From Xiphydria camelus (taxonomy: Eukaryota; Arthropoda; Insecta; Hymenoptera; Xiphydriidae), in contig OY783191.1 of NCBI GenBank assembly GCA_963678675.1, forward strand, positions 20,029,111-20,093,110: a DNA stretch of 64,000 nucleotides. The letters are read 5' to 3'. Position numbers and translations under genes: made by a program. Position 1 is the first letter of the stretch; each line of letters opens with the position of its first letter. Shown here one piece after another: positions 20,834-31,125 of the stretch. The notes under the pieces were generated by a model. It worked only from the letters and a program-made list of their open reading frames with translations. It had not been told where the DNA came from and did no database searches.

Positions 20834-21284
20834 AGACGTAACAAGCTGGTATAGCAAACTCAGCAGAATTAAAAATTCTTATATGGATAATTTGCTGCTA
20901 AATAGTCGCTAATTAGTTGTTATAGAAAAAATTTTGTCGCGTTTGCCGTTTTCGAAAAATTTGAGTTTTTGCCAGCATGATGTCAAGATAGCACAATTTT
21001 TTCTTTTTTGGTTCCTAATTATAAAAAACGCATTAATCACACTTTATAATTAGTTAAAAATTAGTTACTGCATAAATCAACTCTGACATCATGTTCGAAG
21101 CCACACCAGTTCAGTGTTTCAGTCGCTCTGTCGCGATGAAGTTTATTGCGATCTAGATAATTTTGCTGCAAAGAACGAATTCCAATCGCATGGGAAAAAA
21201 TATTTGTTGGACATATTGGCACCGAGGTCCAAGTAGACATGTAACCCGATGCAGAGAAATAGTTTTGCAGAAACTATCTCAACA

Positions 21285-21505
21285 GATTTAAAAATTCTTA
21301 TATGGATAATTTGCCGCTAAATAGTCGCTAATTAGTTGTTATAGAAAAAATTTTGTCGCGTTTGCCGTTTTCGAAAAATTTGAGTTTTTGCCAGCTTGAT
21401 GTCAAGATAGTAACATTTTTTCTTTTTTGTCCTAATTATAAAAAGATGCACTAATCACGCTTTATAATTAGTTACAAATTAGTTTCTGCATAAATTAATA
21501 AGAAA
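21285..21505 (+). repeat. Direct repeat of part of the left arm
   Basis: This segment repeats 20866-21086 (TTAAAAATTCTTATATGGAT through AATTAGTT-x-CTGCATAAAT) with a few changes. It suggests an internal duplication or a second nested copy of the same element. Confidence 0.75.
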
Positions 21506-21534
21506 ATTTAGAGAAAATTCATTAATCGCGAATA

Positions 21535-22177
21535 CTGTATGTTCCATACTGAGCCGGCCAGTCGCCAATACATTGAAATTACCATCGGTCGCGCTTGGCC
21601 GGTAACCGAATCACTTATCCTGGTAGAGGTCGAGTCGGTAGTTAGATTTGGCTTGGAGTAGTGCGCTGCGTAATGGGGGCTTTACACGGGTCGATTTTCG
21701 CCGTGCGGCTGGTCGCTTATGAAATCGCTTCTGTTAGCCGCATCGCTACCTCATTTACACAGTTGACTAAAATCGCAAGCAATTAAGTCATTTTCTTTGA
21801 AAATGTTGAGCAGAACACACTCATGCGACGAGTGATCGTCTATGACTAATCATTTTCACGGTCGATTTTAGTCACCCGCGCCTGCGGCCTATGATCGCAC
21901 GGCCAAAAGTCGGATGGGTATCAACTTTGGCGCTTTTGATTTTAGTCACCTACTATGCAGTCGATTTGCTATTTACACGGTCGATTTTCGCCGTGCGGCC
22001 TAGTCGTGCGGCGGAAATCGACCCGTGTAAAGCCCTCTTTACGCAGCGCACTCCTCTACTCCAAATCTAACTACCGACTCGACCTCTACCAGGATAAATG
22101 ATTCGGTTACCGGCCAAGTGCGACCGAAGGTAATTTCAATGCCCCGGCGACTGGCCGGCTCTGTATGGGACATACGG
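21535..22177. mobile_element. Foldback element with CCGTATGTC-like ends
   Basis: Arms 21535-21673 and 22041-22177 are mirrored: C(T/C)GTATGT(T/C)CCATAC, GAGCCGGCCAGTCGCC, GGTCGAGTCGGTAGTTAGAT, GTGCGCTGCGTAA. TA borders both ends. The loop holds a second TIR element (21677-22035). The GAGTCGGTA(G/A)TTAGA(T/G)TTGG segment is related to the foldback at 43322-43626. Confidence 0.75.
21677..22035. mobile_element. TIR element in the loop of the foldback
   Basis: GGGCTTTACACGGGTCGATTT is mirrored by AAATCGACCCGTGTAAAGCCC. The interior repeats GGTCGATTTT(A/C)G and CGTGCGGC several times in both orientations. Those are possible subterminal transposase-binding sites. The target duplication is unclear, partly because the flanks are themselves inverted repeats. 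Confidence 0.65.
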
Positions 22178-22679
22178 TATATCGGTACTTTGATGTCATG
22201 TTCGAAGCCACACCAGTTTAGTTTTTCAGTCGTTCTGTCGCGATGAAGTTTATCGCGATCTAGATAATTTTGCTGAACTAATTTCAATCGCTCAGGAAAA
22301 AATATTTGTCGAACATATTGGCACCGAGATCCAAGTAGACACACAACCTGTTGCAGAGAAATAGTTTATAGCTTTCAGGGGAAACATTGATTCTTTGAGT
22401 TGTTGTCAGTTGTTAATAGATAAATTAAACCGAACGAGAAATGTTACATTTTGGACTAAACAAGTAAGTAAATGTTGACATTTCGCTTTTACGTTTGAAT
22501 TGTTGGTGTCACCGTCGTAAAGAGCTTGCGCCATCTGTTCATGTTGGGATTCCACTTGAGGATCTTAAATATCATGTCGGTAAGTAAGAACTCCGTAATT
22601 GCTGAAATAAATATGATTTTTTTTCTATCTATTATTAAATTGTCTATCATAAGATTTAATGTATTCATAAATATGTATA

Positions 22680-22820
22680 AGGTATGTCTGACGGCAAGCG
22701 CAACAAAACTTCGGCAGTTTTTACCGACGGTTGTCGAAAATTGCATTGGATCTAATGCAAGATTCGATTACCGTCGGTAAAAACTGCCGAAGTTTTGTTG
22801 CGCTTGCCGTCAGACATACG
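22680..22820. mobile_element. 141-bp hairpin element ending in (CC)GTATGTC
   Basis: TGTCTGACGGCAAGCGCAAC, AAACTTCGGCAGTTTTTACC and CGACGG are mirrored exactly across a loop of about 40 bp. The right end reads GACATACGG followed by TA; the left end is AGGTATGTC after TA. Adjacent at 22838-22866 is a run of GGTTA/GGTAA hexamers. Confidence 0.8.
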
Positions 22821-23136
22821 GTATGTATATATGTTTAGGTTAGGTTAGGTTAGGTAAGGTTAGAATATTAATCTGCTAGTTCATAAACTAGGTATTTATC
22901 AATTGAAGTTTCAATTTTAAAATTCTTATCGAGTGCGTAAATCTGTTTCACCGGCAGCGCGAATACAGTTTCAAGTATTTGGTATGGTGAAGATTGCGTT
23001 GTAAACGGCGACTCCAAAATATATGAGAACTTAAACTATAGTAGAAATTCAATCGATTTGCAATTTTTCATCAAGAGTAGTAATATAATAGTAGTATAAT
23101 ATTGCAAATTGTTGTTAATTTATTATATTATTGATA

Positions 23137-23301
23137 ATGGCTGGACGTGGTCGTCCACCAACTGTACCTCGTGACAAAATCTTCGAGGTCGTGCTAACAC
23201 GTTCGAAAGATGCATTAATGTCAGATGGTTCAATTACATTTGATAGTAATATTGATGGATCTGTAGATTCTCGTATCGATAAATTATTATATGTCCACTA
23301 A
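23137..23301 (+). CDS. Small ORF with AT-hook motif (54 aa)
   Basis: Begins MAGRGRPPTVPRDKIFEVVL, followed by SKDALMSDGSITFDS. GRGRPP is an AT-hook core, and (R)GRPPTVPRD...DALM-x-DG resembles the N-terminus of transposon-encoded proteins of insects. The match ends after about 35 residues and a stop comes at 23299-23301, so this is probably the 5' remnant of the transposase of the surrounding 3 kb element. No function can be assigned. Confidence 0.4.
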   Translation: MAGRGRPPTVPRDKIFEVVLTRSKDALMSDGSITFDSNIDGSVDSRIDKLLYVH

Positions 23302-23865
23302 AAGCAATACTTCCTTGCCATTATCTTATCAACATACAATTCATTTCGTTTTTGGTGCCAATATATTCATTAAATATTTTTTCCCGAGCGATTGGAATTA
23401 GTTCTTTGCAGCAAAACTATTTCTCTGCGTCAGGTTACATGTCCACTTGGACCTCGGTGCCAATATGTCTAACAAATATTTTTCCCGTGCGATTGGAATT
23501 AGTTCTTTGCAGCAAAATTATCTAGATCGCAATAAACTTCATCGCGACAGAGCGACTGAAACATTGAACTGGTGTGGCTTCGAACATGATGTCAGAGTTG
23601 ATTTATGCAGTAACTAATTTGTAACTAATTATAAAGTGTGATTAATGCATTTTTTATAATTAGGAACCAAAAAGAATATAATTTGCTATCTTGACGTCAA
23701 GCTGGAAAAAACTCAAATTTTTCGAAAACGGCAAACGAGACAAAATTTTTTCTATATCAACTAATTAGCGACTATTTAGCGGCAAATTATCCATATAAAA
23801 ATTTTGGATTCTGCTGAGTTTGCTATGCCACCTTAACAGACGTCTTTGATCGCGGATATACGGTA

Positions 23866-24075
23866 CTCCCGGCGTCACAGATTCTATCACTGGTAATTTT
23901 TTAATTAAATGTCACTTTTAAACATATTAGCCAATAATTAATTATAATGCTCTTGTTAACTACGGCGGCTTTCGCCCTGGTTAATGAAAGCATGAGAATT
24001 GATTGATCATTGGTTAGTATGTTTAAAAATAAGATTTTAAAAAGTCACCAGCGACAGAATCCGTGATACCGGGAG
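23866..24075. mobile_element. Palindromic MITE family 2, copy 1 (diverged)
   Basis: Ends are CTCCCGGCGTCACAGATTCT and its rough complement ACAGAATCCGTGATACCGGGAG. It shares AACCAATGATCAATC-like and TTAATGAAAGCATGAGAATT blocks with the other family-2 copies. TA on both sides; the left TA is shared with the family-1 half copy ending at 23863. Confidence 0.75.
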
Positions 24076-24654
24076 TATACACGGTGTTCTCAAACCTCTG
24101 ACCCAGAGGAAAACCCTATGTTCATTAAAAAATTACGAATACAATGCAATCAGGAATATGCATGAAATTTTAGTATGCACGAAACACAGCAGACTTAATA
24201 GTTAAAGTTATTCAAAACACAGTACCAATAGTAAAAACTTGATAAAAAAAACTTCTACCCCAAAAACATTACTTTAAAAATAGCATGGCCACGCCTTCCA
24301 GGGACGTATTTCAGAACGCCGCGTTATAGGCGGCACTGGCTCGTGACGTCACTATGCACGAAACCGGCCCGCCAGCGCGCCTTCTAGTCTGTTTCTCCAT
24401 GCCTTGCATGTCAGAAGAGTACAAGTGAAGTGGAAGTTTGTTTATTGTTTGTGACTATTTTTGTTCGACGTTTGATAGTAGAATGTCGAAGAAGGAAGGA
24501 AGAAGGATTTATAAATAGGTATTGTGTATTGTAATGAAAAGGAATTTTAACACATTGCATGTGGGAAACGTAGTTTAATGTTTTTCACAATCTGTTACTG
24601 GAGCGCGGGTCACGTAAAAGTACGTAGGTATTTAGTAGTTTGTGCTATATAAAT

Positions 24655-24862
24655 AATTAATTCTTTTGAAAATAATTTCATTGTATCTCTGAAAGGCTGA
24701 ATTAATCCAAATATTCCTAATTTATTTGGTCCTTTTCGTAATTGAATATATCCTAAAATTTGTCGCTCTATTAACGTAAAAAATTATATACTAATAAAAA
24801 CTATTATTATTAAAATTAATCCGCTAATTATTATACCTATTAATTATATAATTTATTTTAAA
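24655..24862 (-). pseudogene. NUMT: fragment of mitochondrial ND1
   Basis: Read on the minus strand with the invertebrate mitochondrial code, the sequence gives [18 protein letters not shown], then [17 protein letters not shown]. This is the conserved N-terminal region of NADH dehydrogenase subunit 1 (matrix loop after the first membrane helix). Upstream, hydrophobic SGLIL-MMMVFIS fits that helix, but a TAA interrupts it, and an Arg replaces the usual Ser in PFSD. AT richness rises sharply here. It is therefore an old mitochondrial insertion in the nucleus and not a functional gene. Confidence 0.8.
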
Positions 24863-25885
24863 ATTTCTTTCTATTTGTATAGAGCGGGTATCGTATAAAT
24901 TCACGAAAAAACGCCCGCTGCACGCTACGCGACGATATCGTATAGACGCGCGGGTATATAGGATATACCCGCATGCAATGTGTTAATTTGAAGTCAAATT
25001 GTAAAATATTATATTGAGTATTCCATTTTTTGAAAAAACTCATTTTCACATTATAAATCAAAAACCAAAAACCCAACAAAAAAAATTAAAGTCGGTCATT
25101 GGAAACTACATAAACATCTACAAAAAATCACCGCTATAGCTACTGTTCTTCTATCTTTAAAAATAACCGAAATATAAGGCCATGAAGGAAATGGAAAAAA
25201 ATGAAAAACTCCCTGTATCTCAAAACTGGATCTAGTTAGCCGTGAGATTTTGACAGCATTAAATTTGTTTTGAAAATCGGCCCCGAGGATGTGTAACGGA
25301 TTTTTTCTATAACGTTTTTCCTAAAACTCCGTAGGTACATCGAAAAGGCGACACCGTGTATATTTACAAATTACATGTAGGCAGACTGCTATTTATTTTA
25401 TTTTGAGGTATACAATCTGACTTATTCACACCGTATCTTTAAATCTTACCTTATTGCTTTAATATTTCGCGTTTCTGCTCCAATGAAATCTAGGTTTGAT
25501 CCAAGAAAAGCGAACACTGACAAAGCATCGATTTACGGCAAATTGTCAGTTTCCTTGTACAAATCCACTGTCCATTTTCACAGCACAACACAAGCTTCGT
25601 ACTCGAAACAGTCAAACAGTCCTATCTGAGAGTGCATAGTGACGTCACGGCCCAGCGTGCCGCTCGACCGGCCGTTTCAAGTGGGTGGAGCTTAGCGCAA
25701 ACTTTATTAATTTCCTACGGCTTAATTTCGCGTCAGAAAAAAAATTAAAAAACATGTCCCAACTTTTTTTACGTGCTCAATCCGTTTATGATGTAAAAAA
25801 ATATGTGCATATTCCTGATTGATTTTATTGAAATCCGTTAAGAATTTACGGAGAAATCCTATCTAATAAAATCCAACGCGATATA

Positions 25886-25993
25886 ATCGAAAGTCGTGGT
25901 CACCTATCCCCATTGGTTGGTTGACAATCGATATCGATAATCGAAAGTCGTGGTCACCTACCGCCATTGGTTGGTTGATAATCAATATCGATA
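25886..25993 (+). repeat. Two tandem copies of a 54-bp unit
   Basis: ATCGAAAGTCGTGGTCACCT starts each unit, followed by CCATTGGTTGGTTGA and AATC(G/A)ATATCGATA. A few substitutions separate the copies. The ATCGATATCGAT parts are themselves palindromic. Confidence 0.8.
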
Positions 25994-26112
25994 TAGTATT
26001 CGATAGTTAAAGCGGGGAAATTCAATTTGATTAAATTAGTGTTGAAGTAAATGTAAATGTTTTTATGAAATACGTTTTAGGCGCGCGCTTGCGCATGCAA
26101 ATGGTCTAGTTA

Positions 26113-26286
26113 ATTATTAAAAAGTAATTAATATTTTGAATTTATTCGGCATTGATGACGTCATACCAAGGCTCATGAAGATAATGTTTATAATAACGAT
26201 AGCAATTGCGATTACCTTCATGAGCCTTGATATGACCGTCGTCAATGCCGAATAAATTCAAAATATTAATTACTTTTTAATAATAA
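26113..26286. repeat. Foldback, arms about 75 bp
   Basis: TTAAAAAGTAATTAATATTT, GAATTTATTCGGCATTGA and ACGTCATACCAAGGCTCATG are mirrored after a short AT-rich loop. No obvious target duplication. Confidence 0.8.
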
Positions 26287-26395
26287 ATTTCTCCGTAAAT
26301 TCTTAACGAAATTCAATAAAATCAATTGCATTATGTCCGTATTTTTTTAATGAACATCGGGTTTTCCTCTGGGTCAGAGGCTTGAGAACATCCCG

Positions 26396-26766
26396 TATAG
26401 TGTTCCATATATTTTTCAGAATTATTCATAACTTTTACAAATTTTCCACATTTATTTCCATTCTTATTTATAAATTCTTTTACAATAATAAATAAAAAAC
26501 TATAAAGAATTCGTTTCTTATGGTATATTATTTGATAATTACAAAGGAGTTGGGACATTTGGAAAAAACAGAGGCCTTCATGCCGTTGCCGTGTGTTCTC
26601 ACTCGACTCACACGTTCCCTAAATACCCCATCCTCGTACTCTCTCTCTGTATAATATACAGTTATTCACTGGACCTCCAACATAGCAAATATAACGTATA
26701 GGGCTCTAGCGTACTTCCCCAAACGTAGCTTTTGTTTGTGTTACACATGCACATATAGAGAATGTA
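26396..26766. other. No gene; spacer
   Basis: AT-rich, then a short moderately GC-rich stretch (CTCACTCGACTCACACG). I see no ORF, repeat or motif worth naming. Confidence 0.4.
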
Positions 26767-26979
26767 CACCCGGGCTCACGGAATCTGTCGCTGGTGACTT
26801 TTTTTAAATGTTATTTTTAAACGTACTAACCAATGATTAATCAATCCTCGTGCTTTCATTAACGAGAGTAGACGTCACCGTAGCTAATGAGGGCATGAGA
26901 ATTAATTGTTCACTGGTTAGTACGTTTAAAAATAAGGTTTAAAAAAAGTCACCAGCGACAGATTTCGTGAGCACGGGTG
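26767..26979. mobile_element. Palindromic MITE family 2, copy 2 (213 bp)
   Basis: Ends CACCCGGGCTCACGGAATCT and GATTTCGTGAGCACGGGTG, bordered by TA. CTGTCGCTGGTGACTTTTTT and its complement follow inside each end, with AACGTACTAACCAATGATTA further in. Confidence 0.85.
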
Positions 26980-27398
26980 TACATCCAAGTTTCGCCAAGA
27001 AACCCAGCTTGGTGGCGCTGCTTGTATTTACCTTTTGATAACGATTTTCCACGGAAAGAATTTATTTAAATGCTTTGAAACCTACATTCTCTTATAATTG
27101 AGGCCATGTTTACTAAATCTCATAGGTAAAACACTTCAATTATTATCCAAAATAACGTGTAAACAGCGCTTATACCACGGGCATCTGCTTAATGCTTGGT
27201 GCGTGCCACAGATGGCACTCTATCTGTTTTGTGCAGTTATCCAATCGCCCTATAGAATTTGAGGAACTATAGATGATGAGCGTCATCTTTAATTGGTCGT
27301 GGTGGGTAAGAGAGATTAAGCAAGATCGGCAGCTGTCAGTGAGTGATGGAACTCTTTAATCAGGTAGGTACGCCTGATTCTTACCAGATTTCACTCTA
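26980..27398. other. No gene; spacer
   Basis: Unique-looking AT-rich DNA. No ORF, palindrome or repeat is evident. Confidence 0.35.
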
Positions 27399-27713
27399 CC
27401 ATATGTCCGCGATCAATTAGCCCATAGCAAAATTGTGAGTTTTGCATGAGCACCTCTGTGGGTCTCCTCGTCCAATAGAATCACCGGAGAAGCGTGAGTG
27501 CGCATGCGTAGTTATCCGCGAGTGCTGGCGTGTCAGCAAGTTCAGATCTGTTATTTTGATAACCAATCTGAACTTGCTGACACGCCACACTCACGGATGA
27601 CTACGCAGGCGCATTCACGTTTCTACGGTCATTCTATTGGACGAGGACACCCACAGAGGTGCTCATGCAAAACTCGCAATTTTGCTATGGGCTAATTGAT
27701 CGCGGACATATGG
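27399..27713. mobile_element. Foldback family 1, copy B
   Basis: Starts CCATATGTCCGCGATCAA after TA and ends with its complement, although GG separates the end from the next TA. It shares GAGTTTTGCATGAGCACC, TCCAATAGAATCACCGGAGA and the ATGCGCATGCGTAG block with copy A, and its centre is a variant of AGTTCAGATCTGTTATT. Confidence 0.85.
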
Positions 27714-28457
27714 GGTAAACACACCTAAGTTCAGCCACTTCCAGTAGTCAGCCACTCTGCTGAATAAGTCGAAATATTAAGAATTCCCAGCGAAAGATTA
27801 TTTTATGCTCCTGTCCCAATTGTCGGCCATCTCTTTTCTACCTGATCTTCAACTTTTGTGTTGCATTGGTAACACTGTGCTAACATTAGACTGTGTTAAC
27901 TGACAGCGTCCGGCATTGGTAAGTAAAATCATAAGTTTTGTATAGTATAAGTAGGAGTAAGAAATAGTGAATTATGCAGTTTGATACGGTGATTCCGTGG
28001 TAAACGATTTTTAGTTGATTTTATACTTAATAATACGTCGTTTACACAAAATGGTGTTATAGGTTATGTTCGGTTTGCTAGTTTTTATGGGGGCCGAGTA
28101 TTGGCATAACAATTTCACCTGAAATCCAAAAGTCAGCCACCCGGCCGACTACTGGATATTTACCGGTTTACGTTGGTATCCAGTAGTCAGCCGCATTATT
28201 TCCAGCGTGGCTGACTATTGGGAAGTAGTCGGCCAATAGTCGGCCGTCGTTCTTTTTTTTACCTAAAGTACATAAATTAGGTGCTGGAAATGATATTGAA
28301 GTGAGTGAACTAAATCAAAATACATATATTAGTGGATATTAAACTAGAAATTAAAACAATAATTAAGTAGGTACCTATATAAAAATGTAAATGAGTAAAT
28401 TTAGGTTTGGGTCAGTTTACTTACACGTCCTCCTTTCTGCATAGGGATACAGGCGTC
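27714..28457 (+). promoter_or_regulatory. Leader of the pogo-like element with repeated AGTCAGCC motifs
   Basis: No gene. (C)AGTAGTCAGCC or its complement occurs at least six times between about 27728 and 28246, including CCAGTAGTCAGCC and AGTAGTCGGCC forms in both orientations. They lie upstream of the pogo-type transposase, so they may be subterminal binding sites of its transposase. That role is inferred. Confidence 0.35.
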
Positions 28458-29343
28458 ATGACAGACAAAAAACGTCCCATTCATCAATATCCTCAAAGTG
28501 CTTTAGATGCCGCTTTAGTTTCTGTACATGATGGTATGGGAATTAGGAAAGCCAGTAGAATCTATGGGGTTCCAAGAGGGACCATACAAGACCGATTGCA
28601 TGGTCGAATCAAAACGACTAGTAGAAGAATGGGTCCCCCAACAGTTCTAAGCAGTAATGAGGAACAACAATTGGTTAATTGGTTAAAGGAATTGGCAAAA
28701 ACAGGGTTTCCTAAAAAAAAACTGAATTGTTATCAACAGTCCAACAACTTGTACTCGCCGATAAGCGCGAAACCCCATTCAAAGACGGGCGACCAGGAGA
28801 CAAATGGTACAGAAGTTTTTTGAAAAGACATCCGGACCTCTCCCTTCGCGAACCAGAAGGTTTGACCAAATCACGAGCCACGATTACGGAAGAATATATT
28901 CGGAAATGGTTTCGAGATCTGCAAGCTTACATTGCAGAAATTAAACAGGAGGAAATTTTTTCAGATCCGCGAAGAGTACTTAACGGAGACGAAACCTCTT
29001 TCTCCATGAGTCCGAAAACTGGAAAGGTGCTGGCACCCAAAGGTTGGAGAAACGTTTATGAAGTAAAGAATGGGAACGAAAAGGAAACGATCACAGTGCT
29101 ATTGGTCTTTTCTGCAGCAGGACAAATTTTGAATCCCATGGTTGTATTCCCATATAGAAGACCTCCAGCAAGCGTTGTAAGATCCATGCTAGCCAATTGG
29201 TTTTTAGGCAAGTCAGAATCTGGATGGATGCGGAGTGAAGTCTTTTATGAATACGTGGTAAACGGGGTCGGTAACTGGTTACAAGAAAATGAAATACCAA
29301 AACCTGTCATTCTTTTTATTGACGGCCATAAATCGCAACTTTA
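28458..29343 (+). pseudogene. Pogo/Tigger-type transposase, truncated
   Basis: Starts MTDKKRPIHQYPQSALDAAL, with a psq-type helix-turn-helix (GMGIRKASRIYGVPRGTIQD) near residues 30-50. A CENP-B-like segment follows (RETPFKDGRPGDKWYRSFLK). The DDE core has LNGDETSFSM (first Asp) and ILFIDGHKSQL (second Asp). The third acidic residue is lost because the gene is cut at about 29343 by a half foldback. A one-base slip in an A-run near 28717 splits the frame in two. These proteins cut TA-flanked pogo transposons. Confidence 0.8.
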
Positions 29344-29346
29344 TGC

Positions 29347-29518
29347 GATCGAGAATCGAGATGCGAGAATCGAAATCGAAGTCGAACTGCACTCGCGGAT
29401 GACTACGCATGCGCATTTACGCTTCTCCGGTGATTCCATTGGACGAGGAGACCCACAGAGGTGCTCATGCAAAACTCGCAATTTTGCTATGGGCTCTTTG
29501 ATCGCGGACATATTATGG
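29347..29518. mobile_element. Half copy of foldback family 1 truncating the pogo gene
   Basis: The centre-proximal AATCGAAATCGAAGTCGAAC matches the centre of copy 34195-34507. The outer end reads TTGATCGCGGACATATTATGG before TA. The left half is missing, so the pogo sequence runs directly into the middle of the palindrome. Confidence 0.8.
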
Positions 29519-29705
29519 TATGCATCATGTTTGCTATGTCGCAGATCCAGTGACTCACCCTATAGGAGATACACGAGTATGAGAGAGAACATGTCGCAAG
29601 TGCATAATCTTTTCTGTCGCACATTTCCCTAGACTAGTCCAATTGGAGTGTGCGACAGAAGGCCCGATCCCACAGAGCTTGGATAGGTACCATAGTTAGG
29701 TTATT

Positions 29706-29864
29706 TCAATAACCGATCTGAACTTGCTGACACGCCAACACTCGCGGATGACTACGCATGCGCATTAACGCTTCTCCGGTGATTCTATTGGACGAGGAGA
29801 CCCACGGGGGTGGTCATGCAAAACTCGCAATTTTGCTATGGTAGGTTTGATCGCGGACATATGG
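29706..29864. mobile_element. Half copy of foldback family 1
   Basis: Starts at the palindrome centre (TTATTTCAATAACCGATC) and ends TTTGATCGCGGACATATGG before TA. The left half is absent. A family-2 MITE begins right after the shared TA. At 29615-29661 a small hairpin (TCTGTCGCACATTT...GTGTGCGACAGA) is a separate feature. Confidence 0.8.
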
Positions 29865-29866
29865 TA

Positions 29867-30077
29867 CACAGGATGTCTCGGATTCTGTCGCTGGTGACTT
29901 TTTTAAATGTTATTTTTAAACATTCTAACCATTGATTAATCAATCATCATACTTTCATTAATGAGGGTAAGTGCCACCATAGCTAAGGAGGGCATGAGTA
30001 TTAATTGTTCATTGGCTAATATGTTTAAAAATGACATTTTAGAAAGTCACTAGCGACAGAATCCGAGACGTTGGGTG
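29867..30077. mobile_element. Palindromic MITE family 2, copy 3 (211 bp)
   Basis: Ends CACAGGATGTCTCGGATTCT and AGAATCCGAGACGTTGGGTG with TA on both sides. The internal GTCGCTGGTGACTTTTTTAA arms are mirrored. Confidence 0.85.
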
Positions 30078-30112
30078 TAATCCGACGTGAGTCTGACCGT
30101 CTGACCAATGGT

Positions 30113-30292
30113 TAAGTAGGGGCACCAACTTGAATGTTTAAAGTTTTCTAACTCTCCATCACATGCATGGTGTTTCAATCTTTGCTATCTGTTTTCTTCA
30201 AACAGCAACGATACAACAGCCAGGTGGGTAAAAACTCATTAAAAAGTGGGTAAAATCTTATTAAACATTCAAGTGGGTACCCCTACTTAGCG
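30113..30292. repeat. TIR element, arms about 29 bp
   Basis: TAAGTAGGGGCACCAACTTG and AATGTTTAA are mirrored by TTAAACATTCAAGTGGGTAC and CCCTACTTA. The interior repeats GTGGGTAAAA(T/C)TCATTAAAA twice. TAAGTAGGGG-like ends with no clear duplication. Confidence 0.6.
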
Positions 30293-30448
30293 ATTGATTA
30301 GACTATCCAAGCATTGAAGGATCCGGCCAAAGAGCCTCTTATGCACTCACTACATGTTCTCACTTGCACTCCTACAATTCCTATGACCCGCATTCTGAGA
30401 TCCACCCTGTATTAATTGGATCTTTAATATAAGTAACAAGAATTTTCA

Positions 30449-30690
30449 TTACCCAAAGGTAAGAAAATATTTGTATATGGCACTGATACATCCTACATTA
30501 ATTCCTTTTTGTATTCCATTTGAATTCACTCTTCTTAATTCGTTAATAACTATGGAAATAATGATTCTTAAGCAAAATTCTCTTACAGAAGTTTCAATCC
30601 AGATATAAACTATTTTCCCATGACCAAAAAATATGTTCATGTCCCAACTCCATTGTTTCATAAATCTGTGACAATAATCCTGATAGCAAG
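30449..30690 (-). pseudogene. Possible further FANCL-like exon, frameshifted
   Basis: On the minus strand one frame contains LLSQIYETMELGHEHIF, comparable to the IEEIGTLGWDKLV region of FANCL. About 55 codons further on, another frame contains CISAIYKYFLTF, comparable to its LISIYSQFLAA. The spacing fits, but the two matches are in different frames, so either the exon has decayed or one match is chance. A potential acceptor (TTGCTATCAG) lies just before it. Confidence 0.3.
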
Positions 30691-31125
30691 AGTTGCATTA
30701 GTATGGAACGCAATGCAATCGCAAGATACACTTTTTGGCAAATTGTAGTCATACTTTCCATACTTTTTAGAGCATTAGTCACATTCAGCATTGGCAATCA
30801 TTCGATAACTATTCAATTTCTATTACTCTAACGTTTAAATTTAATTCATAAATTTCTTCAAACACTCATTAAGTAATCACGTATACTAAAGGTAATCTGC
30901 ATATTACAAGATAGCATTAATGTTAATGCAATAATAGATACTTGATCACAATTCAATAATAAAATTTAGGTATGCGTAGCAATGCTATATTAATTTGCAA
31001 ATTTCAACAATCATTTTCGTTATCTCATAATAAATTAAAATAAAAAATATCTAAAGTAATTATAACACATCATAATGTATAAGTTATTAATTGTGGATTT
31101 CCAATACATCTGAAATTTCACTTAC

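Larger units (their letters stand above)
20834..23843. mobile_element. Long-TIR DNA element (3.0 kb) with 8-bp target duplication CTTTGATC
   Basis: CTTTGATC is at 20826-20833 and 23844-23851. Inverted arms of roughly 480 bp (20834-21290 and about 23400-23843) share GGTATAGCAAACTCAGCAGAA, GTTTGCCGTTTTCGAAAAAT and GTTCGAAGCCACACCAGTT. Part of the left arm is directly repeated at 21285-21505, and another part at 22190-22370. Inside are a foldback (21535-22177), a hairpin element (22680-22820) and a short AT-hook ORF (23137-23301). The 8-bp duplication fits hAT or MULE-type elements; no catalytic core remains. Confidence 0.75.
24080..26395. mobile_element. TA-flanked TIR element (2.3 kb) containing a NUMT
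   Basis: The left end CACGGTGTTCTCAAACCTCT and the right end (complement CGGGATGTTCTCAAGCCTCT) are bordered by TA. The arms continue through GACCCAGAGGAAAACCC and TGTTCATTAAAAAA for about 75 bp. TGACGTCACTATGCAC at 24348 recurs inverted near 25634. Inside are a mitochondrial ND1 fragment, a 54-bp tandem repeat and a foldback. No transposase is present. Confidence 0.65.

Noticed and set aside
24660..24862. Functional mitochondrial-type gene
   Set aside because: In-frame stop under the mitochondrial code, no other mitochondrial genes or tRNAs around it, and transposons on both sides.
24858..25079. 73-aa minus-strand ORF next to the NUMT
   Set aside because: Low-complexity AT-rich translation ending at the NUMT border; nothing resembles a known protein.
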